Part shown: positions 17,333 through 25,609 of the stretch, in pieces
How positions within the stretch are numbered: position 1 is the stretch's first letter
Layout of the letters: each line of letters opens with the position of its first letter
Assembly: GCF_000218895.1 (NCBI RefSeq)
Contig: NC_015703.1
Location: 3,113,001 to 3,177,000 of the forward strand
Source of the DNA: Runella slithyformis DSM 19594
GTDB lineage: Bacteria; Bacteroidota; Bacteroidia; Cytophagales; Spirosomataceae
Direction of reading: 5' to 3'
DNA length: 64,000 nt
Made by a program: the position numbers and the translations under genes
The notes under the pieces: generated by a model
What the model was told of the DNA's origin: nothing
Databases searched by the model: none
The model's input: the letters and a program-made list of their open reading frames with translations, nothing else

Positions 17333-19477
17333 TCAATTAAAAAATACTTCATCGACAAATACCCAAGCCGGTTGTCCTTTGCCGGGGTGCCAGGCGGGAA
17401 GTTTTGCTACCGGACGGGCAATGAGTTTTATCACCGAATACTTCCCTTCTTTCCATTGACTTTGAATCGCTTCTACGCGAGCGGATTGGTCTTTGGTCGG
17501 CTGTTCGGGTTGAATCTTTTGCAATAATGTCAGATGTGCTTTATCTGGCCCGCCCCACACTTCGACCGACGCCGGCGGGAAGATAAAGCCGCCGATATTT
17601 TTGCCAATGCTGAGGGTCAGCGCTCTGACGGGAGTGGGTTGAGCAAATGTAAACAGTGCTTCAAAAGGTTTCTCGCGGTAGCCGAGCCAAGCGGGGTTCT
17701 TAAAATCACTTGCTTCGCCTTTTTTCTGATTAATGAGCGTATTGCTTCCTTCTCCCTGGTATTGGGGATTGGGTTCGTTTAGCAGCTCAACAAGTGCCGG
17801 GCGATACGTACCTTTGAAAAAAGTGTATTCTACCACATCGCTGGCATACCAATTGTCTTTGGTGGCGCGGGCTTTTACAACGGTATAGCCTGAAAGCGTA
17901 ATCGGTTTTTGATACGCGGTTGAGGAAGTTGAATCGGGCATGGAACCATCAATAGTGTACCGAATCGTGACTCCTTTGAGCGGGTGTTTGAAGGTAACGG
18001 GCGTTTGCTCGGTCAACACAAATTTTTCGTTGACCAACATCGGCGGGTTGAGTTTCAATCGCTCGGAGTCTTTCGGAACATAACCCAATTCAAATCGGGT
18101 TTTCGGATGTTGTTTTTTTAATTCGCCCAACTCTTTCTCCAAAACGGGCGTATTCCAAACAAAGACTTCGGTGAGACCAGGCATATTGTCCAGACTCTTT
18201 AGAGCCGATGCCGTTACCTTGGTGCCTGATAATGAGAGTGATTGTAACTTCGATAGACTTCCCAACTTCGACAGCGTTTTACCCGTAATGTCCGAATTGT
18301 TCAAATTCAGTTTTTCCAAATTTTCAAACTGCGCGATGGTGGCTAAGTCTTCGTCTTTAACGGGCATGTTTGACAGATTCAACACGACCAACTGCTTTTT
18401 AATAGCGGATAACTCACCCAATTGTTCGGGTTTATACGCCTGGCGTACAAAGAAATCGGCCTCCAACGCAGGGGAATTGTGCGCTATGGGGAAAATAGTG
18501 CGGAAGGGATTGTTTAATTTTTCAAGCGTTGATTCAGACGCCGCGTCGAAGGTGTAAACGGCCACGTTGTCCGTTGTCCGTTCTCCTTTGTCCAAAAATG
18601 CTTTTATCGGATCGTTGGCTGCCAGCGCTTTGAGCGGTTTCTTTACATCGGCGCCGCTCTGCACCCAGGCCGTCAGCACACCGATTTCCTGCGGCGTCAA
18701 TTGGGCTTTGCCTTTGGGTGGCATGTGCTTTTTATCATCGAGCGGGAGGTTGGCGCGTTGAATGATGTGGCTGTTGAGCGCATCGCCCGCCACCCATATC
18801 GGACCGTTCTTGCCGCCTTTGAGCAAGCCGGCTACGGTGGTCATGAGCAGTTCGCCTTTGGTCTTCTGCTCATTGTGGCATTGAAAGCATTTGGCCTTCA
18901 GAATGGGTTGTATCGCCGCCTCAAATACGGGGGTTTCGTCGGTCATTGTAAGCGGAGCGTTTTCTTCTTTGACAGGGAGTAAATAATTTTCGCCGTGGGT
19001 AAGGCTCGCTCCGAAATGGCCCGTCACTGCTAAAATGACGCCGCTAAGCGCTAAAAACGCATTGAAAATCATTGTACGTTCAATGGTCTGTTGATGTAAT
19101 AATACTAACCCGTACGTCAGAAAACTCAACCCGATGCCCGTGTATTTGTGCCAATTTAATAAGTCGGCCGTATAGCCTTCTTCCCGCGACAAAAAGAAGC
19201 CCATCAAGGCCGTCAGGGCAGCTGTCAACGCCGTCAGGGAAAGCACAAAGCCAAACAGTTTGTCAAAATTTGTCCCGTCAAATTCTTTTCTGAACACCCA
19301 CAGCAGACCCACCAAAATCAGTAAACCAATGGGCAAGTGCAGTAACATCGGGTGCATTCGTCCTACGGGTTGCAGCCACGCCGGAAGCATGACGTTGTCT
19401 TGGAATACCAATAGAAACACCAATAAGGCGTGAATGGCTAGAAGCAGGTAAGAGGTTAGGTTTTGAAAACGAGGCAT
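17333..19477 (-). CDS. Planctomycete-type cytochrome c protein with membrane domain, leucine-rich repeats and chitobiase-like domain
   Basis: A 714-residue multi-domain protein. Residues 1-165 hold about five membrane helices (MLPAWLQPVGRMHPMLLHLP, with the His-containing segment typical of DUF2231-like domains). A c-type heme-binding region follows: KCFQCHNEQKTKGEL, CFQCH at about 197-201. Next come leucine-rich segments (LGELSAIKKQLVVLNLSNMP, LNLNNSDITG, LSLSGTKVTAS) at about 345-435, then a chitobiase/FN3-like stretch (VTIRYTIDGSMPDSTSSTAYQ) near 495-515. The C-terminus resembles a discoidin-like beta domain (VRALTLSIGKNIGGFIFP). It follows the DUF1501 gene by 57 bp of hairpin-rich DNA on the same strand. 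The domain order is typical of the PSCyt1 proteins in this phylum. Redox or oligosaccharide-related work at the cell surface is inference. Confidence 0.82.
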   Translation of the reverse strand: MPRFQNLTSYLLLAIHALLVFLLVFQDNVMLPAWLQPVGRMHPMLLHLPIGLLILVGLLWVFRKEFDGTNFDKLFGFVLSLTALTAALTALMGFFLSREEGYTADLLNWHKYTGIGLSFLTYGLVLLHQQTIERTMIFNAFLALSGVILAVTGHFGASLTHGENYLLPVKEENAPLTMTDETPVFEAAIQPILKAKCFQCHNEQKTKGELLMTTVAGLLKGGKNGPIWVAGDALNSHIIQRANLPLDDKKHMPPKGKAQLTPQEIGVLTAWVQSGADVKKPLKALAANDPIKAFLDKGERTTDNVAVYTFDAASESTLEKLNNPFRTIFPIAHNSPALEADFFVRQAYKPEQLGELSAIKKQLVVLNLSNMPVKDEDLATIAQFENLEKLNLNNSDITGKTLSKLGSLSKLQSLSLSGTKVTASALKSLDNMPGLTEVFVWNTPVLEKELGELKKQHPKTRFELGYVPKDSERLKLNPPMLVNEKFVLTEQTPVTFKHPLKGVTIRYTIDGSMPDSTSSTAYQKPITLSGYTVVKARATKDNWYASDVVEYTFFKGTYRPALVELLNEPNPQYQGEGSNTLINQKKGEASDFKNPAWLGYREKPFEALFTFAQPTPVRALTLSIGKNIGGFIFPPASVEVWGGPDKAHLTLLQKIQPEQPTKDQSARVEAIQSQWKEGKYSVIKLIARPVAKLPAWHPGKGQPAWVFVDEVFFN

Positions 19478-19500
19478 TTTTAGAAAATTGTCGGGTTTAA

Positions 19501-19529
19501 GCAGTCACTCGCGGGACGCGAGCGACTGC
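19501..19529 (-). terminator. Palindrome between DUF1501 and cytochrome genes
   Basis: GCAGTCACTCGCG (19501-19513) pairs with the mirror arm CGCGAGCGACTGC (19517-19529), one mismatch (A/C) in 13 pairs, loop GGA. It starts 5 bases after the DUF1501 stop on the minus strand. It may terminate or attenuate transcription, or be a member of a palindromic repeat family. Confidence 0.65.
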
Positions 19530-19533
19530 GGAG

Positions 19534-20988
19534 CTACGCAATCAGTCCCGGAATTACCTTCCCGGCTAAGTCTGTCAGGCGATAGCGGCGGCCTAAGTGT
19601 TTGAAGGTCAGTTTTTCGTGATTGAGGCCCATGAGGTGCATGACCGTGGCGTGAAAGTCGTTGATGTGTACCGGGTCACGAACGATGTTGTACCCAAAAT
19701 CATCCGTTTCTCCATAGACCGTACCCGGTTTTACGCCGCCGCCGGCCATGAACGTACAGTACGCACGCGGGTGGTGGTCGCGGCCGTAGTTATCTTTGGT
19801 CGCCGTGCCTTGGCTGTAATTGGTGCGGCCAAACTCACCGCCCCAAATCACTAAGGTTTCGTCCAACAAGCCGCGTTGTTTTAGGTCTGTGATCAACGCC
19901 GCCGAAGCGCGGTCGGTATCTTTGGCCTGGAGCGGCATCTCGCCCACCATGTTGCCGTGTTGGTCCCAACCCTGATGGTACAACTGCACAAATCGAACCC
20001 CTGCCTCTGACAGTTTGCGGGCCAACAGGCAATTGGCCGCAAAGGTGCCGGGCACCAAACATTCCGGTCCGTACATTTTGACAATATGATCAGGCTCTTT
20101 ACTGAGATCGGTCAGTTCGGGCACGGCCGTTTGCATCCGATAGGCCATTTCGTATTGCTGCACTTTGGCTTTGATTTCGGGGTCGCCAAAATCTTCATAG
20201 GCCATATTATTCAGTTCCGAAAGGTTGTCCAGCATCTTACGACGTGCCGAGCGATCGGTACCGTCGGGGTCGTTGAGGTACAAAATGGGGTCTTCGCCGC
20301 TGCTGAATACTACGCCTTGGTGCGTAGAATCCAGAAAACCGTTGGACCACAGTTTGGAATACACTCCCTGACCGTTGCCTTTCCCGCGCGAAAGCAGCAC
20401 CGAGAAGGCCGGCAGGTTTTTATTTTCACTGCCCAACCCGTAGCTCGCCCACGCGCCCATGCTCGGACGGTTACCCTGTTGGGCCCCCGTTTGCATGAAA
20501 GTAAGGGCCGGGTCGTGGTTGATCGCCTCCGTATTCATGGTTTTGATCATGCAGAGTTCGTCGGCGAGGTTGGCGATGTTGGGAAACAACTCACTAAACC
20601 ACATGCCCGACTGCCCGTACTGCGCAAATTTAAAATGTGAGCCGACCAACGGAAACTTGGCTTGGTTGGCGGTCATGCCCGTGAGGCGCTGCCCCATACG
20701 AATGGACGCGGGAAGCTCTTCCCCGGCCATTTTATTGAGCATGGGTTTGTACTCAAAACTTTCGTATTGCGAAGGTGCCCCGTTTTGGAAAAGATAAATG
20801 ACGCGTTTGGCTTTGGGCGCAAAGTGCGGGATGCCTAAAGGAAGATCGTTGGAATCGTCGCCCGAGCCTTTGAACAGATCAGGGACGAGCAATGAGCCAA
20901 GGGCCACACTGCCGATGCCGGCGGTCATTTTACCCAAAAAGTGCCGACGGTTTATGTTAAAGCGGTTTTCTAAGAATTCGTTGTTCAT
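19534..20988 (-). CDS. DUF1501 (sulfatase-like fold) exported protein
   Basis: A 484-residue protein. Residues 11-40 carry a twin-arginine signal (NINRRHFLGKMTAGIGSVAL), so it is probably exported folded by the Tat system. The body has the family text IYLFQNGAPSQYESFEYKP (65-83), INHDPALTFMQTG and LPAFSVLLSRGKGNGQGVYSK, then IWGGEFGRTNYSQGT and GRDHHPRAYCTFMAGGG, where the His pair is in the place of alkaline-phosphatase-fold metal ligands. DUF1501 proteins occur almost always with DUF1553/DUF1549 partners, as here: the neighbour upstream is DUF1553. The enzymatic reaction is not known. Confidence 0.9.
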   Translation of the reverse strand: MNNEFLENRFNINRRHFLGKMTAGIGSVALGSLLVPDLFKGSGDDSNDLPLGIPHFAPKAKRVIYLFQNGAPSQYESFEYKPMLNKMAGEELPASIRMGQRLTGMTANQAKFPLVGSHFKFAQYGQSGMWFSELFPNIANLADELCMIKTMNTEAINHDPALTFMQTGAQQGNRPSMGAWASYGLGSENKNLPAFSVLLSRGKGNGQGVYSKLWSNGFLDSTHQGVVFSSGEDPILYLNDPDGTDRSARRKMLDNLSELNNMAYEDFGDPEIKAKVQQYEMAYRMQTAVPELTDLSKEPDHIVKMYGPECLVPGTFAANCLLARKLSEAGVRFVQLYHQGWDQHGNMVGEMPLQAKDTDRASAALITDLKQRGLLDETLVIWGGEFGRTNYSQGTATKDNYGRDHHPRAYCTFMAGGGVKPGTVYGETDDFGYNIVRDPVHINDFHATVMHLMGLNHEKLTFKHLGRRYRLTDLAGKVIPGLIA

Positions 20989-21037
20989 TGTAACCGGATA
21001 GGGGGATAGGAAACATGGGCTCTTATCAAAGGAGCCT

Positions 21038-23407
21038 TTATTTCATGAGTACTTCTTCCAGATTATACATCATCAATATTGTTTGCATCAAGGCGGCTAC
21101 CGACGGTCGGTCGGGAATGCGTGCCTGGGGTGCCTCACCCACACTGAGCAGCTTTGCGGCTTTTTTCGGTTCTTTGGCTAATGTCGTTTTTTCTTCGTCA
21201 AAATACTTCCGTATGACATCCAACTCTTTGGTTTTGGGCTGCCGACAAACGATCTGTCGGAAAGCTTTATTGATTTTATCGTCTGTCGAAGATTTTTCCA
21301 GTGACAGCTTTTCGGCCAATACCCGCGCCGATTCCAGCACCACGGGGTCGTTGAGCATCAAAAGAGCCTGCAACGGCGTGTTGGTGCGGGAGCGTTTTAC
21401 TTCACATTGGTCGCGGTTGCTGGCGTCAAAAATCAGCATATTGGGCGGCGGTACGGTGCGTTTGATGAATACATACATACCGCGTCGGTAGAGGCTGTCG
21501 CCGTGGTCCTGAATGTAGGTTTTCAGAATGCCGCGCCCGGAGGTTGCCGACTCCCACAAGCCTTTGGGCTGGTAGGGTTTTACGCTCGGACCGCCGATTT
21601 CGTGATTTAACAGACCACTGCTTGCCAATACCATATCACGCACAAACTCGGCCGAAATGCGCATCCGGGGAGCACGGGCCAGAAAGACATTTTCGGGGTC
21701 TTTGGATAAATGCTCTTTGGTGATGACGGAGGACTGTCGATACGTGGCTGATAACACGATTTGTTTGACCAGTCGCTTTATATCCCAGCCATGCGTACGA
21801 AAATCGACCGCCAACCAGTCCAATAACTGCGGGTGCGACGGCAGTTCACCCTGCATTCCGAAATCACCGACCGTTTTCACGATACCCCGCCCAAAAAACT
21901 CCTGCCAAACGCGGTTCACGAATACGCGGGCCGTCAAAGGATTTTTGGCGTCGAGCATCCATTGGGCCAATCCGAGGCGGTTTTGCGCGTATTTTTTAGG
22001 AGTGAACGGAAGAATAAAATTGGGCATATTTGCCGTGACGACATCGCCCAACTGGTCATAATTTCCCCGGTTCAATATATGCGTAGGCCGCAGGGTATCT
22101 TTGTCCTGCATCACCATGACCATGACGGCCGCCGTATCCGTTTTATTCACAAACTTCAGGATGTCTTTGACGTCCTGTGTAGTGATCTTCATGTTTGGTG
22201 GGTCGGCAAAATTGGCATCTATCGTTCCGAAAAGCCCTTTTTCGGGCACCTGATTGAAAAAGGCAAAGGCGCTGTAGTAATCTTTCTGTAAGATAGGGTC
22301 ATACTTATGGTCGTGGCATTTGGCACACTCGTATGTAAGTGCTAAAAACGTTTTTCCGAAGGTATTGGTCCGGTCGGTCACGTATTCGATGCGGTATTCT
22401 TCGTCGATGACACCGCCCTCCTGTGTGATCTTGTGATTGCGGTTAAAACCCGTAGCCAACAGCATTTCTTTGGCTGTGGGGTCGTCAGCTTTTTTGCCCT
22501 GTTGTTTGGCCAGCAGATCGCCCGCCAATTGCCAGGTCACAAATTTGTCATAGCCGTAGTTTTGGTTGAACGCGTGTATCACCCAATCGCGCCAGGGCCA
22601 CATCGTCCGCAGGCCGTCGTCCTGGTAGCCGTGTGAATCAGCATAGCGAGCTACATCAAGCCACGGAAGCGCCATTTTTTCGCCGTAGTGTTTACTTTTC
22701 AGCAATTCATCCACGGCTTTCTCGTACGCATTTTCGGATTTGTCTTTCAGAAAACGTTCCTGTAAATCAAGCGTGGGCGGCAATCCTGTAAGATCCAGCG
22801 CGACGCGTTTGAGCAGGCGCTCTTTATCGGCTTCTTCGTTGGGTGTAAGGCCGTTTTCGTCCATTTTGGCCAGTGTAAACCGGTCAATTTCATTTTTCGG
22901 CCAGGCGTCATCGCTTACTTCGGGGAGTTTGGGCGTGGTGGGGGCAATGAACGCCCAGTGCGGTTTGTATTTGGCTCCCTGCCTGATCCACTTTTCGATG
23001 AGGGCAATTTCGTGCTCGGAGAGTTTGAGATTGGACTCCACGGGCGGCATCAGTTCGGCCGTGTCTTTGGTCGTGATTCGGAGCCATACGGCCGAATTGT
23101 CCAAGTCGCCCGGAACAATGGCGTGCAGCTTTGGATTGTCTTTTAATGCAGCATAGGCTGCTGCTTCCGTATCAAGGCGCAAATTGGCTTCGCGTTTGTT
23201 GGCGTCCGGACCATGGCATTGAAAACATCGGTCAGAGAGAATCGGGCGAATATGATAATTGTAATCTACTTCGTCGGGAATGGAAGCCGCCGACGCGCCG
23301 CCCCGATTGAGAAAGCAGGCCGTTGTAACGCACGACAGAGCAATCCCAATGCCTATTAAAAGCCTGTTTTTGAGCAAATAAGCCTTTGCCTTAGAGAATA
23401 TTTTCAC
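21038..23407 (-). CDS. PSCyt1/DUF1549/DUF1553 large secreted cytochrome
   Basis: A 789-residue protein with a signal or anchor at residues 9-35 (LLKNRLLIGIGIALSCVTTA). The first domain carries a heme c motif DRCFQCHGPDANKREANLRL (CFQCH near 59). Then comes DUF1549 (TLAKMDENGLTPNEEADKER, DLTGLPPTLDLQ near 200 and FATWQLAGDLL-like text at about 290) and a second possible c-type motif YECAKCHDHKYDPILQ (CAKCH near 360). The C-terminal DUF1553 part is seen as LTARVFVNRVWQEFFGRGIV and VKRSRTNTPLQALLMLNDP. It sits first in the three-gene cluster, 49 bp before DUF1501. The pair is widespread in Planctomycetes and scattered in Bacteroidota. Its substrate is unknown; breakdown of surface sulfated or methylated glycans is a common guess and unproven. 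Confidence 0.9.
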   Translation of the reverse strand: MKIFSKAKAYLLKNRLLIGIGIALSCVTTACFLNRGGASAASIPDEVDYNYHIRPILSDRCFQCHGPDANKREANLRLDTEAAAYAALKDNPKLHAIVPGDLDNSAVWLRITTKDTAELMPPVESNLKLSEHEIALIEKWIRQGAKYKPHWAFIAPTTPKLPEVSDDAWPKNEIDRFTLAKMDENGLTPNEEADKERLLKRVALDLTGLPPTLDLQERFLKDKSENAYEKAVDELLKSKHYGEKMALPWLDVARYADSHGYQDDGLRTMWPWRDWVIHAFNQNYGYDKFVTWQLAGDLLAKQQGKKADDPTAKEMLLATGFNRNHKITQEGGVIDEEYRIEYVTDRTNTFGKTFLALTYECAKCHDHKYDPILQKDYYSAFAFFNQVPEKGLFGTIDANFADPPNMKITTQDVKDILKFVNKTDTAAVMVMVMQDKDTLRPTHILNRGNYDQLGDVVTANMPNFILPFTPKKYAQNRLGLAQWMLDAKNPLTARVFVNRVWQEFFGRGIVKTVGDFGMQGELPSHPQLLDWLAVDFRTHGWDIKRLVKQIVLSATYRQSSVITKEHLSKDPENVFLARAPRMRISAEFVRDMVLASSGLLNHEIGGPSVKPYQPKGLWESATSGRGILKTYIQDHGDSLYRRGMYVFIKRTVPPPNMLIFDASNRDQCEVKRSRTNTPLQALLMLNDPVVLESARVLAEKLSLEKSSTDDKINKAFRQIVCRQPKTKELDVIRKYFDEEKTTLAKEPKKAAKLLSVGEAPQARIPDRPSVAALMQTILMMYNLEEVLMK

Positions 23408-23541
23408 GTTAGGAATAGAAACAGTTTATAATAAGTACAAATATATTTTAAAAAATATTAAAAACTAATTTCTACTTATTGAAGTCGAGGAAATTAATAA
23501 TTATCGGCCGAATGGAAGGGAGAATGAGGATCCCACAGAAC

Positions 23542-24510
23542 CTATATTACGGCTCTCCGTTCGACCAAACGTTCTCCGGCAGTGAGAATATTTATCCATA
23601 ACGGTAAAACAGAGAAGTGAACGGGGGTGTATCCGATAAATTCGCCGTCCATGTCGATCGGTAAAGGTGCGGATAAAGATTGAGCCGTAAGGCTTTGGGT
23701 CTTTGAATAACTTACTTCCGGATGACGGATAGGCTTGCATTTTTTGACGTTGTTCATCTGTAACAAATAATCAAACAACGTAATGTTTTTGAGCATGACC
23801 ACGTCAAAAAAACCGTCATTGATCTCTCCGAAAGGAGCAATGCCCAATCCATTTCCAAAATGTTTGCCATTGGCAATGACCAGCCCCATCATGTTGGATC
23901 GTACCTGTTCGGTATCGGTTTGGACGGAGATCGGTTGTGGAGAGTAGGTCATAAAGGCGGAAAAAATGGCACTCTGATAGGTAACGGTTGCCCCAAGCCG
24001 GCGGCTGTATCTGCTGATTTTTTCGGCAATGACTCCCCCGATGCCAATATCGGCAATATTAAGGAAATACCTCACCCCGGGCGTAGAATCGGGTGCCGTA
24101 AACTCGGCCATCCCGATGTCTGTTTTTTGGTATAACTTTGCGTCAATGCAGCGTTTAAGCTCGGGCAGTGTGGCTTTATTTTCCAGATTTCTGACAAAAT
24201 CATTGCCGGTTCCCATTGCCACAATGCCCAGAAATAAATCCTGACGCCGTAACGGAAGCGTATTCTCACACCCCTGTAAAAAACCGTTCAGGACCTCATT
24301 GAGCGTGCCGTCGCCGCCTACGCTGACAATGACCTGCGCACCGCCCGAAACGGCGGAAGCTGCCAACGCTATGGCGTGTCCGGAAAAGCGGGTTAAAAAA
24401 ATATCAATGGAATATCCGCTGAATACGTGCCGTATCTCCTTCATGGTGGCATTTGCCTTCTTTTTGGCACCGTTTACGATAAAAGCAATTTTTAAAGAAT
24501 TCATCATCAA
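23542..24510 (-). CDS. Diacylglycerol kinase-family lipid kinase
   Basis: A 322-residue kinase of the DAGK/YegS/BmrU group. Visible motifs: FIVNGAKKKANATMKE at the start (the phosphate-binding beginning), the signature SVGGDGTLNEVLNGFL at about 63-80 (the catalytic GGDGT loop), and AMGTGNDFVRNL at about 103-114. The C-terminal half begins GIGGVIAEKISRYSRR and ends with an LLPLWI-like hydrophobic strand region. The product would be a phosphorylated lipid such as phosphatidic acid; the lipid acceptor cannot be read. The ATG at 24504 (third Met) is also possible as start. Single gene, with a 515-bp upstream spacer. Confidence 0.9.
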   Translation of the reverse strand: MMMNSLKIAFIVNGAKKKANATMKEIRHVFSGYSIDIFLTRFSGHAIALAASAVSGGAQVIVSVGGDGTLNEVLNGFLQGCENTLPLRRQDLFLGIVAMGTGNDFVRNLENKATLPELKRCIDAKLYQKTDIGMAEFTAPDSTPGVRYFLNIADIGIGGVIAEKISRYSRRLGATVTYQSAIFSAFMTYSPQPISVQTDTEQVRSNMMGLVIANGKHFGNGLGIAPFGEINDGFFDVVMLKNITLFDYLLQMNNVKKCKPIRHPEVSYSKTQSLTAQSLSAPLPIDMDGEFIGYTPVHFSVLPLWINILTAGERLVERRAVI

Positions 24511-24651
24511 AGCAGAATGAAGTTTTCCCGAAGTTGAACGGACTGCCGGGAGCTTTTTTACTAAAAGACGTACTCTGTGAATTCCTCCGCCAAAAGTTGA
24601 TAATAGTTATGATGTTTTAATGATAGATAGTTGCATTGTTGGAAGAAGAAG

Positions 24652-24692
24652 AGTCTATTAATAAAATAATAGATTTGTTTTATTAATAGACT
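24652..24692. repeat. 15-bp inverted repeat (AGTCTATTAATAAAA)
   Basis: AGTCTATTAATAAAA (24652-24666) is perfectly complementary to TTTTATTAATAGACT (24678-24692), with an 11-base loop. It is not followed by a T run, so an operator or a mobile-element scar is as likely as a terminator. It lies about 330 bp before the DUF433 gene. Confidence 0.6.
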
Positions 24693-24997
24693 GATAGTAA
24701 GAAGATTAATATTTTAGTTCGCCCCTCGTTAGACTAAAAAAAGAATGATTTTCTTTAGCGAATAAGTAGCATAAAGAGTATGTTATATAGATATTATTTG
24801 TCGGTATAGTGCTTTCCAATGGAAAATTGAACGTGGCTTTTGTACGTTCGGTGAGGTATTTCAATGGACATAAAAGGCAGTTTTCTTACCTATTTTAGTC
24901 ATAGTATTTTAGGCTTGTTCTCTAAAACGGCAGAATTCGGGTAGTTGACAAAGGCAGAGAGCATTTTCGACAAAGTCCAACTCACCGCGTTTTTTAC

Positions 24998-25005
24998 TAA
25001 CTTTG
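24998..25005 (+). promoter_or_regulatory. Candidate -7 element TAACTTTG
   Basis: Fits the TAnnTTTG consensus of the main Bacteroidota sigma factor, 20 bases before the DUF433 start at 25026. No convincing -33 element is 19-21 bases upstream. Confidence 0.4.
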
Positions 25006-25025
25006 CCCTTTAATTTTGAAGACAT

Positions 25026-25259
25026 ATGGAAACAACTCTTTTGAGTCGTATTACGCTGAATCCAAATGTAGGTCACGGAAAGCCTACCGTCAGGAATACG
25101 CGTTACTTAGTGGAGGGACTTTTGGAATACCTTGCCGCGGGTGACAGTATTGACGACGTCTTGGAGTCCTTTCCCGATTTAGAAAGAGAGGATTTATTGG
25201 CTTGCCTTCAGTATGCATTGGCTACTTTGAAAGTTCAGGGTGCAAATTTAGCGGCATGA
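25026..25259 (+). CDS. DUF433 protein, antitoxin candidate
   Basis: A 77-residue protein of the DUF433 family: SRITLNPNVGHGKPTVRNTR at residues about 6-25, then YLVEGLLEYLAAGDSIDDVLES and FPDLEREDLLACLQYA. The family is predicted to bind DNA with a helix-turn-helix and is encoded beside PIN-like nucleases. Its stop TGA (25257-25259) overlaps the ATG of the next gene as ATGA, so translation is coupled. In this class the DUF433 member is proposed as antitoxin and DNA binder. Function here is by analogy. Confidence 0.85.
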   Translation: METTLLSRITLNPNVGHGKPTVRNTRYLVEGLLEYLAAGDSIDDVLESFPDLEREDLLACLQYALATLKVQGANLAA

Positions 25260-25609
25260 AATTTCTCATTGACGCCCAACTTCCGCCTGCCTTAAAATTT
25301 GTCTTCTCAAGCCGTGGCTACGAGGTCTGTCATACGCTTGATTTGCCTCTTAAAAATGACACTCCTGACCACGAAATAGTAGCATTGGCAGCTCGGGAAG
25401 CATATATCGTAATTACAAAAGACAAAGATTTTTACAATTCATTTGTTTTAAAGCATCAGCCTGAAAAGCTTATATTGGTGCGTGTGGGAAACATTCGAAT
25501 TAAAGACCTAAAGGCTATTTTCGAGAATAACTTTGATAAACTTCTGCACCTTCTCAACTATAAAGACCTCGTCATTGTTGGGATTGATAAAATTGACATA
25601 CACATCTAG
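25256..25609 (+). CDS. DUF5615 PIN-like protein, toxin candidate
   Basis: A 117-residue protein. The start at 25256 overlaps the DUF433 stop (ATGA). It begins MKFLIDAQLPPALKFVFSSR, the DUF5615/PIN-like signature with an acidic Asp at position 6, then HTLDLPLKNDTPDHEIVALA with further acidic residues and VITKDKDFYNSFV with the last conserved Asp pair. These would form the metal-binding RNase site. The DUF433/DUF5615 pair is a recognised toxin-antitoxin-type architecture. The stop is directly followed by the start of the ABC exporter gene (TAGATG at 25607-25612), so the exporter is in the same transcription unit. Confidence 0.86.
   Translation: MKFLIDAQLPPALKFVFSSRGYEVCHTLDLPLKNDTPDHEIVALAAREAYIVITKDKDFYNSFVLKHQPEKLILVRVGNIRIKDLKAIFENNFDKLLHLLNYKDLVIVGIDKIDIHI

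Larger units (their letters stand above)
24511..25025. other. AT-rich spacer upstream of the DUF433/PIN-like pair
   Basis: 515 bases with no coding frame I can support. It includes a 15-bp inverted repeat at 24652-24692, an AT-rich stretch, and near the end TAACTTTG (24998-25005), which fits the Bacteroidota -7 promoter element. I see no good -33 match. Confidence 0.6.
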
